Shown here piece after piece: positions 41,777-53,540 of a stretch of DNA of 64,000 nucleotides. The stretch is from the NCBI GenBank assembly GCA_019915015.1, contig JAHBBC010000019.1:124001-188000 (forward strand). The letters are read 5' to 3'. Positions within the stretch are counted from its first letter, which is position 1, and every line of letters begins with the position of its first letter. The position numbers were made by a program, and so were the translations under genes. This DNA comes from Auriscalpium vulgare (lineage: Eukaryota > Basidiomycota > Agaricomycetes > Russulales > Auriscalpiaceae). The notes beneath the pieces were generated by a model, which saw only the letters and a list, made by a program, of their open reading frames with translations, was not told where the DNA came from and did no database searches.

Positions 41777-44700
41777 CTATGTATCAGGTACATACAGGGC
41801 ACGCGATAGAGAGCCGCTCCGGTCAATGACAGCCCATTGCGTGGTGCTGCCATCTCGTACTCGCCCTACCAAACACTGTATACACTGGATATCAAATAAT
41901 TCTTCGGTCTTTGACTCCTGGGTGTAGTAGTGGATGTCGAGGTCGCCGTGGGTAGACGTGACTTGACAACGCGTGATACCGGCGAGGAAGACGATCTCTG
42001 GCTCGAGAACTCCAAGGGCTTCAGATTGCGGGACATGAACGGCGAATATGTGCTGCACACGACCGTAGAATGTCTTCATTTCGAAGGCAGGTGCTGCGCG
42101 TCGGCGATTTGCGTGCTTGTCAACAAGTGCCTCATACTAGCGCACGATGACCATGAGTTTGGACCATCGCTAAAAGGCCAAAATACTCACGCGCACGTAG
42201 GTAGAGTCGCGACGGCCCTCCTCGTTAGCTTGAAACAGCGCCGCAGCTGAGACTATATCTCCGTCGTCGATGCGGACCTTGGCCCACTGCTCAATGGTCG
42301 CATGCCGAACGTAGCGCTTGACGGCCTTGATATCGTTCGTTTTGTCGTAGCGCGTGGCCAAACACTTCTCGATTTTGTGTATGATTGAAGCTTCTGGCCG
42401 AGATTTGCGGACCGGTGGAAGTAAGGCGCATGTGGGATCTAAAATTACATGTTAATTGCACAGTACATCGCACTACAGCATTTACTTGATACATACATGC
42501 GTCGTCCCGAAATCCGCTCTGTTGATGTCTTGTACCGCGCGAATGGAGGGACAGCAGGGCCTCGTTGAGATTGTAGACGAGGTGAATCTGTGATATCTGT
42601 GCGCACTCAAATATGAAGCGGTCAAGTGATGCGTAAGGATGCTTCCGGCTCTTGATGGCCGGACGTATGAGACCGCAATACCGCTCCATTGGGAAGGCCC
42701 AATATGCCCACACAGGACCACATGATTCGATTGAGTCTGCGATGTGGAGGAGAGCATGGATTGTGATGGGACATGTTGAGATACGCCGGGGATTGTGCTG
42801 GTAATAAAGGCTGACATCGTCGGCCGCACGTCGTCAGTCGGAGGACAATCAGCATGCACGATACACACGACTCACTCTTCAAACTTCTCCACCCATGAAC
42901 TGAACCCGTCGCGGATGGCTTGAATGTCCGCAGTGCTGAGGCTGAAGTCGAGACACTTGTGTAGTAATTTGACGAGCTTGATGAAATGCTCGTAGTATCG
43001 GGCATGCTTGAACTTGCGGGGTAGAAGGATAGGCCCGAGGTAAAGGGTCCAAAATGACCACGAGTCGGCCGTCGTCGAAGTTTTGTCTGCTGCCATATTC
43101 AGCGGGCGCGCACCGTAGCACCCTGGGATGGTGGACCCCGTTGCTGCTGTCGCAGCGCCGATCGCGTCCCACACGTCCGACGCAATGTGGTATGATCTGT
43201 CACCTTCGTCGAGGCCTTTGAAACTCCCGGTCCAGAGCAAGACAAGGTTCTTGATTGTGTTCTCCCATATGAGGTGCATGAAATCGTACGGGAACGACTT
43301 CGACAATGAGATGGACGACAGATGGGATAATGCGGGGACTCCCTTGATTCCGTACTTCTTAGCCAGACGGTTGCTCTGTGCTGTTGACGGCGCAGCGTCG
43401 ACTTCCTTGGCCATTCGGAGAAGCTCCTTATGTGTGCGGCTGGGTAGCGCAAGTGGATCATAGCGGAGCACAGCATCGTGCTTCCCAACCACATCGGGAT
43501 GTCCGGCGCGATCGAGGGGGGAATAATGAGCTGTGCCTGCCGCACCAGGTTGTCGTAGACCAATGATTTTGCACATCCGGCAAGCAGAGATGCCATTGTG
43601 CCCCTTCATCCGCATCACAAGCGATACTGCCGGAATGTCGCCGAAGACAAGTAAAAGGAACGCGCGAAGGGCAAACAGTTTTTGTGAATGCACGTCGAAC
43701 GCACGTACACCGACCGCGAGCTGGAGTAGTTCTTCAATGAGAGGCCACAGGAAAGAATCCATGTCGATAGGCTTCTTCGGGCCAGGAATGACGCGGACAG
43801 AGATGATGTTCTCGATGTGGAAGCGTACTTCGGGAGGCAGGTTGTAGTTGAATAGGATGAGGGGCCAACATGTTGACTTTCGCCGACGAAACGGTGCGAA
43901 ACCGTCGGTTGAAAGGCCCAGGGCGATGTCTCGATCATCTTCAAAGAACTTGTGAGGCATCTTTTTGCCATTGACGACGACGTGTTCCCGCTGAAGGCGT
44001 CGATAACGTTTGCCATCAAAGACATCGGATGTAGTGCCCGGAGTGGGCACATGTCCCAATGAGCGATATTGCATTTGTGTTGCAACGGCCTTGCTCGAAG
44101 CCATGGCGCGAAGTCGAGGGATGATGGGCAGGTATGTGAAGTGTTTTCGCCCACGACAATCAGCCTTGTAGCGTTTCTCGTGGCAATACGGGCATGCGTC
44201 GAGGGCAGTGTGGGTTCCGGTGAAGGCACAACATGAATTGACGCAGCAGTCAAACACGTTGGGCTTGAACGAGGCGAGCTCCGCGATGCGAGTGCGAGCG
44301 GTGTCAAGAGACGGTACGTCGCTGTCCGGGAACATGTTACGCAGGTCGCGGTAAGCGTCGTCGGTGGCGTGGTGGCGCAACTTGTACGTGTACTGCCGAA
44401 GAATGGCGAGGTCTGTGTCGTCCAAGTCATCGGCTGCGTATCACGAAGTTGTGACGTGAGCTTCAAGTGCGGCTATCAATGCTTGAGGAAAGGCTTACCA
44501 TCCAGCTGATTTTCCCGTTCGAAATCCTCATTCAATGCATCAAATGCAGCGAGAAATGGGTCTTAAGGGTCTAATGCACCGAAAGAATCATCTACCTCCG
44601 AGTCGTCGTCCGTGTTCCCCGCATCTGAACTGCTGTCGTCCGAGCCTTCATCGTCTGAGCCTCCGTCGTCCGCACCTCCGTTGCCCGCACCTCCGTCGCC

Positions 44701-45434
44701 CGCACCTCCTTTACCTGCACCTCCATCATCCGCACCGTCATCGTCCGCGCCTCGGGAGTCCGCACCTCCCTCGTCCACGCGTGCGTCATCCCCGTTGTCC
44801 GCGCGTGCGTCATCCGGCTGTGACCGATCAGGAAGCTCAGCGTTGGCAGCGCCAGCGGCATCACGAGCATTGGCGTTGACAGCAGCGTCGGCCGCATTAG
44901 GAGCGGTGACGACGACGTAGTGAGGAGCGTCGGTGTTGGTGGCGGCGTCAGCGGCGTCGAACGTCGTAGTGTTGCCTATGGGACGGGCTGATGAGTCGCC
45001 GCTGGGGGTTGAGTTTGAGAGAGAGAGGGAAGACATTGAGGTGACGAGACCAAGAATGTCGTCGGATGGTGATGGTACGCGGCGGACAGGACTTTTTACT
45101 GTACATGTTGTGCATGTCAGTACTAGATCAGGGAGACGACCAGCTAATTTGACGTACTTCGGGGTTGGACCTCGACCCTCCGTCTCGGCATGGCTCGCTC
45201 TTGCTCAGGTGTCTCCGGGTCCAAACGAGTGTTTGATACACTCTTCTTGCGCTTGTGCGAGACTGGCTGGAGACTGACAGTCTGACCGAAGGCCTCCACC
45301 ATCTCAGCGGCGCCTCCCAAGATCGTAGGTTTTGATGCAAGCCTGAGGTGACGCAGACGCGTTGACGGGTGAACCTCCTGTCCACAGTGCGTGCAAAGTA
45401 CATTGGCAGCTCGCTTCTTCGACTTCGAGGGCAT
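41777..45434 (-). CDS. Tnp2-family transposase, multi-exon
   Basis: Start MPSKSKKRAANVLCTHCGQEV at 45434 with a CxxC...HxxxxH-like zinc finger (CTHCGQEVHPSTRLRH), typical of Tnp2 N-termini. An intron with donor GTACGT (about 45155) and acceptor ACAG (about 45085) keeps the frame into an acidic Asp/Gly/Ala-rich linker (44563-45036). The 517-codon core exon (42872-44425) has a Cys cluster (CCVNSCCAF ... CPYCHEKRY), LSTDGFAPFRRRKSTCWPLILFNYNLPPEVR, and a GHNGISACRMC zinc motif, all Tnp2 hallmarks. Further exons extend to about 41777 (WAYWAFPMERYCGLIRP; ATRYDKTNDIKAVKRYV). It would excise and insert the element. Exact exon borders after 42872 are not certain. Confidence 0.85.
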
Positions 45435-45646
45435 GGCGAGACGAGGAGAAGTTGAGCGAGCGAGATGAAAGCCGGGGCTGCCGGTACAGGGCAAGGTGAA
45501 GTCGAGTGGGGCGCCGTTTGCGTGCGGCGGCGTGCGCAGCAACGGTTCACGTGTTCCTGAAAAATTCCAACCTAAGTCGCAACCGCGCGTTCGTTGATAC
45601 ACACACATACCTCCCTCACACACCAACCGTCTCTGTGAAGATTTCG

Positions 45647-46576
45647 ATGGCAAGGCAGGCTACTACCTCTGCCAAAACGAAGGACAAAACATCAGATAAA
45701 GTCAAGAAGAAGAAAGGAAATGAAAACGCGCCTCCCGTTGCCATCACTTCCACCAAGTCTGCTCGCAAAGACGCCTCGAAGAGCAGGAAGGGCGACAAGC
45801 CTGAAACACAGTCTATTAGAGATGCACAGAAGGAAATCGAGATACTGAAAAGTACGCACTGGACTCATGTTGGACGTTGTCGACCTCATACGTGTCCCGC
45901 AGAGCAGCTCGAGCTTGCTGTGTCAGCCTCGAAGAAGACGAAGGACTCCGTGGACGAGAAGATGCTCAGGCCGAAGGGGAGCTTTGGCTCCAAACGGGGC
46001 GGGGGACAGAGCATCCGAGAGGCCATGGGCCTCAATTCGGAGGCAGAGCACCAGATCTACAAGGCTATTGTGGTGAGCATCACATAGCTGCATTATGAGA
46101 AAGAATGCTAATACCAGATGAGTATTCTGCCCACGACAACGCTATGAAAGCCGGAATCAATTTCAAACTAACCTACACGCAACAAGACAACGAAAACGTG
46201 GCCAAGTTCTGTCGTTCAGTGAGTCTCAACGCAACCTGTGTGTGTCCGGCCGTACTCACAGGAACAGATGCGTAAGGAACATGACATCCTCTGCAAGCAC
46301 AAGAACAATTGGGCCGCAAGGGCCGTTCTTCAGCAGTATATCACCAATTGGAGCAGGAACGAGAAGCGCAAGGAGAGGGAGAAGGCCAAGCAGAACGAGA
46401 AGCGCCTTGGCAAGGCCAAAGCATCCGACGATATCGATGAAGAGCAGAGTGCGGGGGAAAGCTCGAGCGATGATGGTGTCGGTCTTGAACCAGAGCCAGA
46501 TATAGTCCCGGACAGCGACGACGATGACGACGAAGACGCCGTCGCCGCCGATGACGACGACGACGACGACGACTGA
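45647..46576 (+). CDS. Second ORF of the Tnp2 transposon, basic N-terminus and poly-Asp C-terminus
   Basis: Divergent from the transposase across a ~210-bp shared promoter region. Start MARQATTSAKTKDKTSDK with many Lys (nuclear-type). Candidate introns: about 45851-45901, 46072-46119 and 46219-46265, all with GT and AG ends. The exons read KPETQSIRDAQKEIEILK, SIREAMGLNSEAEHQIYKAIV, FKLTYTQQDNENVAKFC and WAARAVLQQYITNWSRNEKRKERE, ending in a run of Asp encoded by GAC repeats (46515-46573). A charged coiled-coil protein is likely. It may act as a TIR-binding partner; no family recognised. Confidence 0.6.
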
Positions 46577-47169
46577 AGTTTGTCGTCAGTTCAAGAAGGT
46601 AGGCGCGCACACACGCGTATGCATGCCGTACGTGATGTTGAGAAGCTCGCTAACATCCAATCATCAGGCTTCCCCGCTCTGCAGGCGCCGGGTTCTCAGG
46701 CGCGTCGGGTCGCCATCTGTATGTTCAAATGTTGCGTGTGAGGTCGCTCGAGGACCGGTACTGGGAAACGCGTGGATGAGCTATCCTGCGCACTAGGACC
46801 GGCCACTCGGCGAGCTCTATATGATTGATTCCATATGTTGAACACGCCGAGCGTGGCTTTTTCTTTCCCTCTCCATTCCGGAGCTCCTGTATGTCATTCT
46901 GTCGCTCAGTGACACGAGCGAGTACTGTTTGTTGCCGCCCCGCTGGCTGGGGAGCTCGTTGAATATCATCAGTTCATTTTCAACCAGAATGCAGGGCCAG
47001 ATCAACGGAAATGCAGGTGTCATTGTCGGTTACATGCACCCGTATAGTCAAGGTTACATTCAACAAGCAAAACACGCTCAGAATCAACTAGGAAGACACG
47101 GTGAAAAAGAGCGATGTGTAGCGTTTACAATCAACGTTGATGTCGGTGATGCACTCGCTCGGCCGACAA
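46577..47169. other. Right internal non-coding part of the Tnp2 transposon
   Basis: No credible ORF. Lies between the second ORF and the right subterminal array. Confidence 0.45.
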
Positions 47170-47325
47170 GATCACACGGGTGAATCGATGCAAATTCCGG
47201 ATGAAGTTCACCCGGAATTTGCCAACTGCCGTGTCGGTGATGATAGCGGTGGCACGGTTGATTTCACCTGTCGACCCGTTGACCTCAATCACACACACGG
47301 GTGAATGCCGCGGTGATTTTCATCT
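47170..47325. repeat. Right subterminal GGGTGAA array
   Basis: Copies of CGGGTGAA and TTCACC mirror the left array. Confidence 0.65.
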
Positions 47326-47341
47326 TCCCGGGCGCCCCTAG

Positions 47342-47867
47342 TGCTACTTCAAAGAAGAAGGCCGAACACTCAAGGTCGTACCAACCCAACTTGGTTGGTT
47401 CTATAACCTAGGAGAAGGGTGGGAACAATTCAAGCACCTCGACGCTACAGAACCACCAAAGACTATCAAGACAAGGATAGTGAGCCAGGACAGGCCATTT
47501 CCCTACGATTATCCAGGACATCCAGAACTCCCTGGACACGATTCATCACAAGTCGCGCAGACCCTCGGTACCCAAGCAGGGACGTCGAAAGAGGAAGCAG
47601 TCGCAACAGGACTATCCTATCAGGATATCGAAGTCGATCCGTTGGAACTACCCCAGTATCCACCGCCTGAACCAAGCTTTGATCAAGCATACCGTGATCT
47701 AGACGATCCAATCAACTCATCACCTTCGGTGAAATCAGACAGACCCATTGAACCACCATCGACATATCCCTCTCCGCCTCAACAATCATCCCCACTTGCT
47801 GGGAGTGGGCCGGTGCTAAGCACGGCAGGTACGATTCCGTTTCTAGCTTTGTGTGAATATCATTGTG
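47342..47867 (+). pseudogene. Unknown ORF, 3' part, bounded by the Tnp2 transposon and D3
   Basis: Open frame reading CYFKEEGRTLKVVPTQLGWFYN, then Pro/Ser-rich (LPQYPPPEPSFDQAYRDLDD ... PPSTYPSPPQQSSPLAGSG). It continues the frame left of the transposon. A GTACGA splice-donor-like site near 47829 may end the exon. D3 starts at 47868. The low-complexity C-terminus fits a gag-like polyprotein, but this is not proven. Confidence 0.45.
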
Positions 47868-48177
47868 TTACGATTACTCTTAATCGTTTTTTTCTCCAAC
47901 CAGTCAGGCCAAAAAGTGCCCGTCAGGAAAGTCGATTTAGGAAATGGTCTCACACGGTCAAGTCGCGTCGTTCCACCTGCCAAATTCAGTAATTCTTAGC
48001 TAAGCAGCTTCCGCCCAATGCTTTTCCACATACTCGCTCCAAAATACACTCGTGTCTGCGAGTATTTTGCGTTTTGCAAGCTAACTAACACTGATATGCT
48101 CATGATTCAAATTGTTCTGTGATCAGAAAAAGAGGCCTTAGAGTTTCCATTTTTGGTAGAAAGTTCCCACGGTTGAT

Positions 48178-48250
48178 GCAGAGAAAGATGACGTAGTTTT
48201 AGAGGGCATTCTACCAATTGATCCGGTTTGCTACGTCATTTTTCTCTACT
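48178..48250. repeat. Conserved GACGTAG hairpin of D3
   Basis: GAGAAAGATGACGTAG pairs with CTACGTCATTTTTCTC across a ~36-nt loop. Confidence 0.7.
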
Positions 48251-48304
48251 CCGGCTATTACAATACCCGGGCCTAATATTTTTACTATTAAAAATGCGCA
48301 CATA

Positions 48305-48384
48305 GAGGGAATTGAACTCACAGCATGCAGTTTATGAGTTACATAACATAGTCTAAGAGCAGTAACCACTAGACTAGAAGGCTA
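48305..48384 (-). other. tRNA-like module in D3
   Basis: Minus-strand A box within TAGTCTAGTGGTTACTGC and B box AGTTCAATTCC. No acceptor stem. Confidence 0.6.
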
Positions 48385-50991
48385 TACTCATTGAACAGCT
48401 GTGGATAGTCTGTATCAACCTTCTATCCCCTCTTACCCTACAATACACTTTGCTCTTTTTATCAAATTCTTGCCTTTTCCCTGATACAATATACACATAT
48501 TATATATTGTCAGAAAGCTACAATAAATGCACACACAATGGTTAGAGTACTGGAGTCTGCAGGACTTGTGATGTGTTAGCCAGTGCATATTTCCCTGTGT
48601 GTAGACCAAGATCTACCAAGTGCATTCACGCTGATGATATTCCTCGTTCCGCTGATGGACACCACCAGGTAGGGCAGTAAACAGCAGAGTCGACCAGATC
48701 CCTAGAGCGCTACCGAGGTGTTGATGTGTGTGCGAGCGAGCGTCAGGAGTCCCGGAGTAAGCAACGACCATCTCCGATCAAACCTATGGTGTTCCGATTG
48801 AGGGCGCGACAGTGACAAGATGAGCGACGCCGGAAGACTGCAACGCGACTGCAATCAATGACTCGGGCAAAGGCAACAAGGATGGAACAAGATGGGAGCG
48901 ATGAGACAGGAAGCGAGAACAAAGGCTAAGACGATGGCTGAGGCTAAGGCGCCAGAGCAGTCAACCGGTGTTGACCGCTATATGATACAAAGGCGATAAG
49001 AGTGCACAAATGAAATGTGCTGGGAGCGATGAGGGGGGAATGTAACTTGCATTGCACAGAGTATCCGACAACTATTTATATGTTATGACAAATACAGTGC
49101 GTGTCCAATCAAGTAAGTACAGAGACATCAGAAAGACAAAGGGAAAGATAGCAGCATCATATCAAATGGTACGGACAATGGACAATGCGGGGGAGTCATG
49201 CGACAGTCAGACAACGAGGAACGAGGCAGGGGACGATGTCGAGCGAGTGATCTGCACTGTCAAAGGACAACGGAAACAGCGCGGGAAATGATCCGCTCTG
49301 TTGTTGACTGTGGGAAACAGCCTCAGGGAGCATGGGAACAGACAAGGCGTGCCATATTGAGCATGATAGCGGTGGTCCGATAATGGTGACACAAGGCTGC
49401 GTCTTCCGATCGTGAATGTTCAGGAGGCAATGCTTCCAACATGTGGAGTGGCTGGGTTGCGAGTCAATCGCAAGGCGCTCATGAATATGAGATGGTAGCA
49501 TGTGTCGATAGATGCTAGGATGTGTTGGAGGGGAGCGGGCATGTTGGGAGCGCTGAGTCAGAGGGTGTTGGAGCGGTCGGGACAGTGGTGCGGACAATGG
49601 GCAACTGGGGCAGTACTCGGATGGTGTGGGAGCACCAGCACTGTGTAGCGCCGGGCGTGGCTGTCGTGCGACCAGGCTGTGCAAGTCTAATGCAAATCTG
49701 ATGCGCCGTGACAGGCACGGGAAATGTTGTGCTGGCTAGCGTATGGCGACTGGGCATGCGGTCGGGTGCTTAGTGCGAGTAGCATGGGAGTCGGCAGAGT
49801 GTTCTAATTGTGGCACGGGAAGGCCTAGGTAATGTGACCAAGGACTTGGTTGAAACTGCAAAAAGATAGTTAAGAATTCCTCTCAGCGCGCGGGACAAGG
49901 CTTGTCACCTCGCTGCGAGGCAATCGTTTTCCAATGTTCACACTTTTGACAAGCCGACAGTCACGCAATCCCGGAGGTCAGAAAGTTGCGCAGACAAGCT
50001 CCAACCACCCAATTAGTCTCTCAACGCTCGCAAGATTGGAGCCAGAGTTGTGACCGTTGGAGTCTCGCAGGGCATTCACGCAATAGGAATCATACCTTGG
50101 ACACCACACTCAGACCATCGACTCAGTTGCATGCCCCACACACAGTCATCCAACCACTCGCACATTGTTTTGACTGCGACCACATGACCTTGAGCACAGA
50201 CTGCTGTCACATCTTGGCAGGATTTCATATGACATTTTGATCATCGAGATTGTTGTTAGAACATGTGCGCCACACTACTCCGATAACTCTGTGACTGCCA
50301 AGTACCTCCACAGTCACGCCTATCCTCCAACCATAGTACAGCTCAGCTCTCGAGCTCATGCTGCATTTCTCTGATCCCAATTGTTCTGTGATTGTGCCAG
50401 TGCTCTAATTATTGCTCCACCACTCCAACCATTGCACACACCATTCCAGTGCATTCCTCTGAAAAATTGCAGTGTCACAACATCGCAGCAGTTGCCTACA
50501 ACTCCCTCCTATATCAGAGTGCATTCTATTGCTCGCCACATCTCCATTGTCTTCTATTCCATTCATATTGTCTTGTTCCACATTGTAGGACACCTCTTCC
50601 ACACTTCTTGACAGCACTGACCATTCCCCATGCGCTTGCACTGCCCCTCACTTGTCTCTTTCACTTGCTCACACACATTACAATATCCCCTTTAGTGCTG
50701 TACTAGGGATCTGGTTTTGGACACATGTGACATTACCACCCTACTACATGTGGGTGCCCATCACCACAACTTTGCCCTGACATCTCAATACAGTCACAGA
50801 GTCACTTTCCTGCGCACGGAGCCAGAGCCATTAACCCCAAGTATTATATCTCCAACATATTCAAAAAGGACATAACTACACCAGGCAGTCAGTTGTATGT
50901 TGGATGGCCAAGCCCCCCTCCCCCCTAAATGATTAAGAGTAATTGTACTGCCATGCGTGCATTGGCCCATTAACCCCAAGTAGGATATGTA

Positions 50992-51000
50992 GGATATGTA
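50992..51000. repeat. Left 9-bp target duplication of the Mutator-like element
   Basis: GGATATGTA, identical to 52721-52729. Confidence 0.8.
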
Positions 51001-52720
51001 TAGTCTCGGAACCAGCCGCATTGGAGTCGAAAAACAAGGCGAAGAGAGACTCCTCAATGTCTGGGGACTTTGAACTGGCGGCACATGGATCGAGAGACAT
51101 TGTCACTGATAGTCACTAGTAGTCACTGATAGCATGGAGATTATGATGTGTGACCAAGCGCGTTTGCGCGTCACATCATCCTTGTGCGAGTGTTCTTGAA
51201 GTCGTGTACTGAAATTTTCTTTGACAGGTCTGCCCGACGCGCATGCAACAGGTCAATGCTTTCCTCCAGACCGGGCAAGAGCTTCCGCAGCCGATTCAAG
51301 ATAGCATGCGCCTGCAAAATCTTGTCCACAAACACGATCGTTCGGGGTAAGTCTTCCGCACGTCTTGCGCCTTCGACAAGGAAGTCCAATGCGGCGTAAT
51401 CTGTTGCTGACTTCATCTTTCGCACCTCCTGCGTAAGATTCGGACGGTCGTTGCCCAGGTGTACATGGAACGAGCTCGACGCGTCGATCCCCAGCTTCAA
51501 CCGGACCTCTTCTAGCACGAGTGGCGTCATAGTCGCCGACACAGCGAGGATCGGCACATGGGTAGGGGCAAACGTGCGAAGCTTGCCAAGGTCGCCGTAC
51601 TGCGGCCGAAAATCGTGGCCCCACTGCGAGATACAGAAGCTTCCGCCGCGTTGAAGGAACATTTCTGGTGACGCAAGAATGACTGTGTAGTGACGATGCT
51701 CCAGCTCCTGTAGAGAGCTGAGTTCGCTCACTCTTGATCCTTACACATGCGCGCTGACCTTGCGTAGCTCCTCGCTCCACGTCACTCCCTGCACAACACC
51801 TGTGTGGAGGCCCATCTTCTTGAAGCGCGCGGCCTGGTCGTCCTCCAGCGCCTTCAGTTTGCCTTCAGTGGCGAGATTATCGCCGTCATCTTGTTCGGGT
51901 ATACAAACTTAGGCATGACGAATGGTATGGCTGCTTGCCGTCGAAGCGAGAGGCGAATAGGTTCGTTATTTGTGTACGAGTCATTGTAGAATCATAATTG
52001 CGGGTGTTACTGGCTGCTGTGAGATTGGCCTGGTATTTTGCAGCTTCTGCGAGATGTTCATCCTCGGAGAGAGCTGGCATGGCAGGGAAAGTGGTGGGGG
52101 CTTGTTGACTTTACGAAAAAGGTAGGTACGGCCCATCCCCCTGGCAGCAACTGTTACTCGGTCCGTATGCGCTCCGCGCTGGTCACATGACACTTAAACA
52201 CCGAGCGTGCGACACCTAGCTCTTGACACTTGTACGAACATAAGCAAGCTCCATACATACACTTAGTATATTCTGTAGACAGTGTATATGCAGTTCCCTG
52301 CACTCACTCTTTGCTCCCCGCACCCTGCGCAGGTTTTGCGTTGAGTACCAACAGCGGACCAACAGCGGCCTCGCGCTGGCCCGTGTTACCGCCGGCCAGT
52401 CAATTGCTCACAGACAAACCACAACGTTTTGTCATGGTTTCTTCTCATAGGTATGTGTTTTTTGACCTATACTACCTATTCCCAGCTTCTCAAGTCTTAG
52501 CCGTAGATGCCCCGACCTCTGTGAAAACCAGCAGGCGGCTCAAGGCCAGGCTTAGTCATCTAGCGTGCCTTATCTCTTATCTATTAATTTTAATGGGCCC
52601 TCGCTCAGCCTCACTGTCACGCCTGGGTCGATCCATGTGCCGCCGGTTCAAAGTCGCCAGATGTTCAGGAGCGTCTTTTCGTGTCTTTTTTCAGCTCCGC
52701 CACGGCTGGTTCCAAGACTA
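51001..52720. mobile_element. Mutator-like (Pack-MULE type) element carrying a helicase relic
   Basis: Begins TAGTCTCGGAACCAGCC and ends GGCTGGTTCCAAGACTA. Imperfect long TIRs (51001-51105 and 52617-52720) share blocks such as GACTTTGAAC and GGCGGCACATGGATCGA. A 9-bp target duplication is the hallmark of MULEs. No MULE transposase is present. The cargo is a RecQ-type helicase fragment on the minus strand, so this is best read as a non-autonomous element that captured a gene. Confidence 0.75.
51171..52080 (-). pseudogene. RecQ-type DEAD/DEAH helicase relic lacking Walker A and DEAH motifs
   Basis: Frames change, but the order of family motifs is clear. N-terminal helical part (LSEDEHLAEAAKYQANL ... 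TRTQITNLFASRF); MPKFVYPNKMTAIISPLKA (about 51890-51930); EDDQAARFKKMGLHTGVV and VTWSEELRK; HYTVILASPEMFL; the RecQ signature CISQWGHDFRPQYGDLGKLR; motif III AVSATMTP; and TIVFVDKI in the second RecA-like domain. The Walker A segment that should precede MPKFVYP is missing, and SPEMFLQRGGS runs directly into CISQWGH without the DEAH box. Without these it could not hydrolyse ATP. Such helicases are amplified in basidiomycete genomes. Confidence 0.7.
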
Positions 52721-52990
52721 GGATATGTAGTTACTGCGCTCTTTGACCCTCCAATTTCACAACAAACATGGACCCAACCATGCCCCAATCAATACCTGGC
52801 CGGCCTCACTTGCAAGCTCGAGCAGGCCGCCAGGTATTGAATTGGGACACTTAAGCCAAATATCTTGAGTGCAATTTCTTCTACGGGGGCAGTCTTGAGA
52901 ATACAGATATTTGAGTTGGAGTACTTTGGTAGTCAAGAGACATGTTGTCATTTACGGATGCACAGAAAACAATAGGAAAGAAATGTATAC
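52721..52990. other. Non-coding spacer with a hairpin
   Basis: Starts with the right target duplication GGATATGTA. A hairpin at about 52791-52842 pairs TCAATACCTGGCCGGCCT with AGGCCGCCAGGTATTGA, one base bulged. No gene. Confidence 0.5.
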
Positions 52991-53235
52991 ATAGTCTAGT
53001 GGTAAGTAGAGATGCTACTATGTTTCTCTTGTAGCTAAGGGAACTAGAGTTCAAATCCCACTAAGGACCCCTTGAAAAATATTAGTATTTTCCGGCTATG
53101 TTAGCCGGAGTAGAGAGACATGACGTAGTTTTCCGGGTACACCAGCTACAAACTACGTCATGCTTCACGTCGACCGTGGGAACATTTTACCAAAAATGGA
53201 ATTTATAGAGCTTATGCGTCTGATACTAGAACAAC
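52991..53235 (-). mobile_element. Truncated TTACG/CCAAG-family fragment, opposite orientation
   Basis: On the plus strand: A box TAGTCTAGTGGTAAG, B box AGTTCAAATCCC (52991-53065), the GACGTAG hairpin (about 53117-53165) and the CCGTGGGAACATTTTACC block, in the order seen on the minus strand of D1-D4. Neither family terminus is found, so this is a fragment or a related short element. Confidence 0.55.
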
Positions 53236-53540
53236 TGGAATTTTACTCATATCTATTCTCCTTAGCTTACAAAATACAAAATACTGACTGAAACGAGAGT
53301 CTTTGAAAAGGTCATGAGGCAGAAAAACACGGGATTGGTGAAAAATAGACCGTGGGAACAAAGACCTATATATGGGGGCGAAGATGAAAGTTGCATGGGG
53401 GTCCAAAAACCGCGACTGGTGCTTACATAAGAAACGATTCAAGGGAATCATAACTCCGTCCACCAACACCACCGCTTCCACCATCGAGACCTCCTACACC
53501 TCCAGCACACCACGCATTTTATCAGAACCCAGCAGCCGCA
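53236..53540 (+). other. Upstream region of element H gag
   Basis: Contains a CCTATATATGG TATA-like box near 53366. Likely the remnant of the H LTR or leader; LTR borders not found. Confidence 0.4.

Larger units (their letters stand above)
41551..47341. mobile_element. CACTA-type (Tnp2) DNA transposon
   Basis: Carries a Tnp2-family transposase (minus) and a divergent second ORF (plus). Both ends have clustered GGGTGAA/TTCACC subterminal motifs (41560-41750 and 47170-47325), typical of CACTA transposase-binding arrays. The termini are only weakly similar (CTGCGGG... versus the complement of ...CGCCCCTAG) and no clean 3-bp duplication could be fixed, so the edges are approximate to a few bases. 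It interrupts an ORF (41414-41563 and 47342-47867). Confidence 0.8.
47868..50980 (+). mobile_element. D3: TTACG/CCAAG-family repeat
   Basis: Full-length 3113-bp copy: TTACGATTACTCTTAATCG at the left and ...TTAACCCCAAG at the right, followed by T. Contains the conserved left block (GTCAAGTCGCGTCGTTCCA), the hairpin (48178-48250), the tRNA-like module (48305-48384), a G-rich tract near 50910-50925 (minus strand) and the internal ATIR copy near 50930-50948. Internal modules match D4b. Open frames are short and lack protein features. Flanks (CATTGTG | TAGGAT) show no duplication. Confidence 0.85.
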
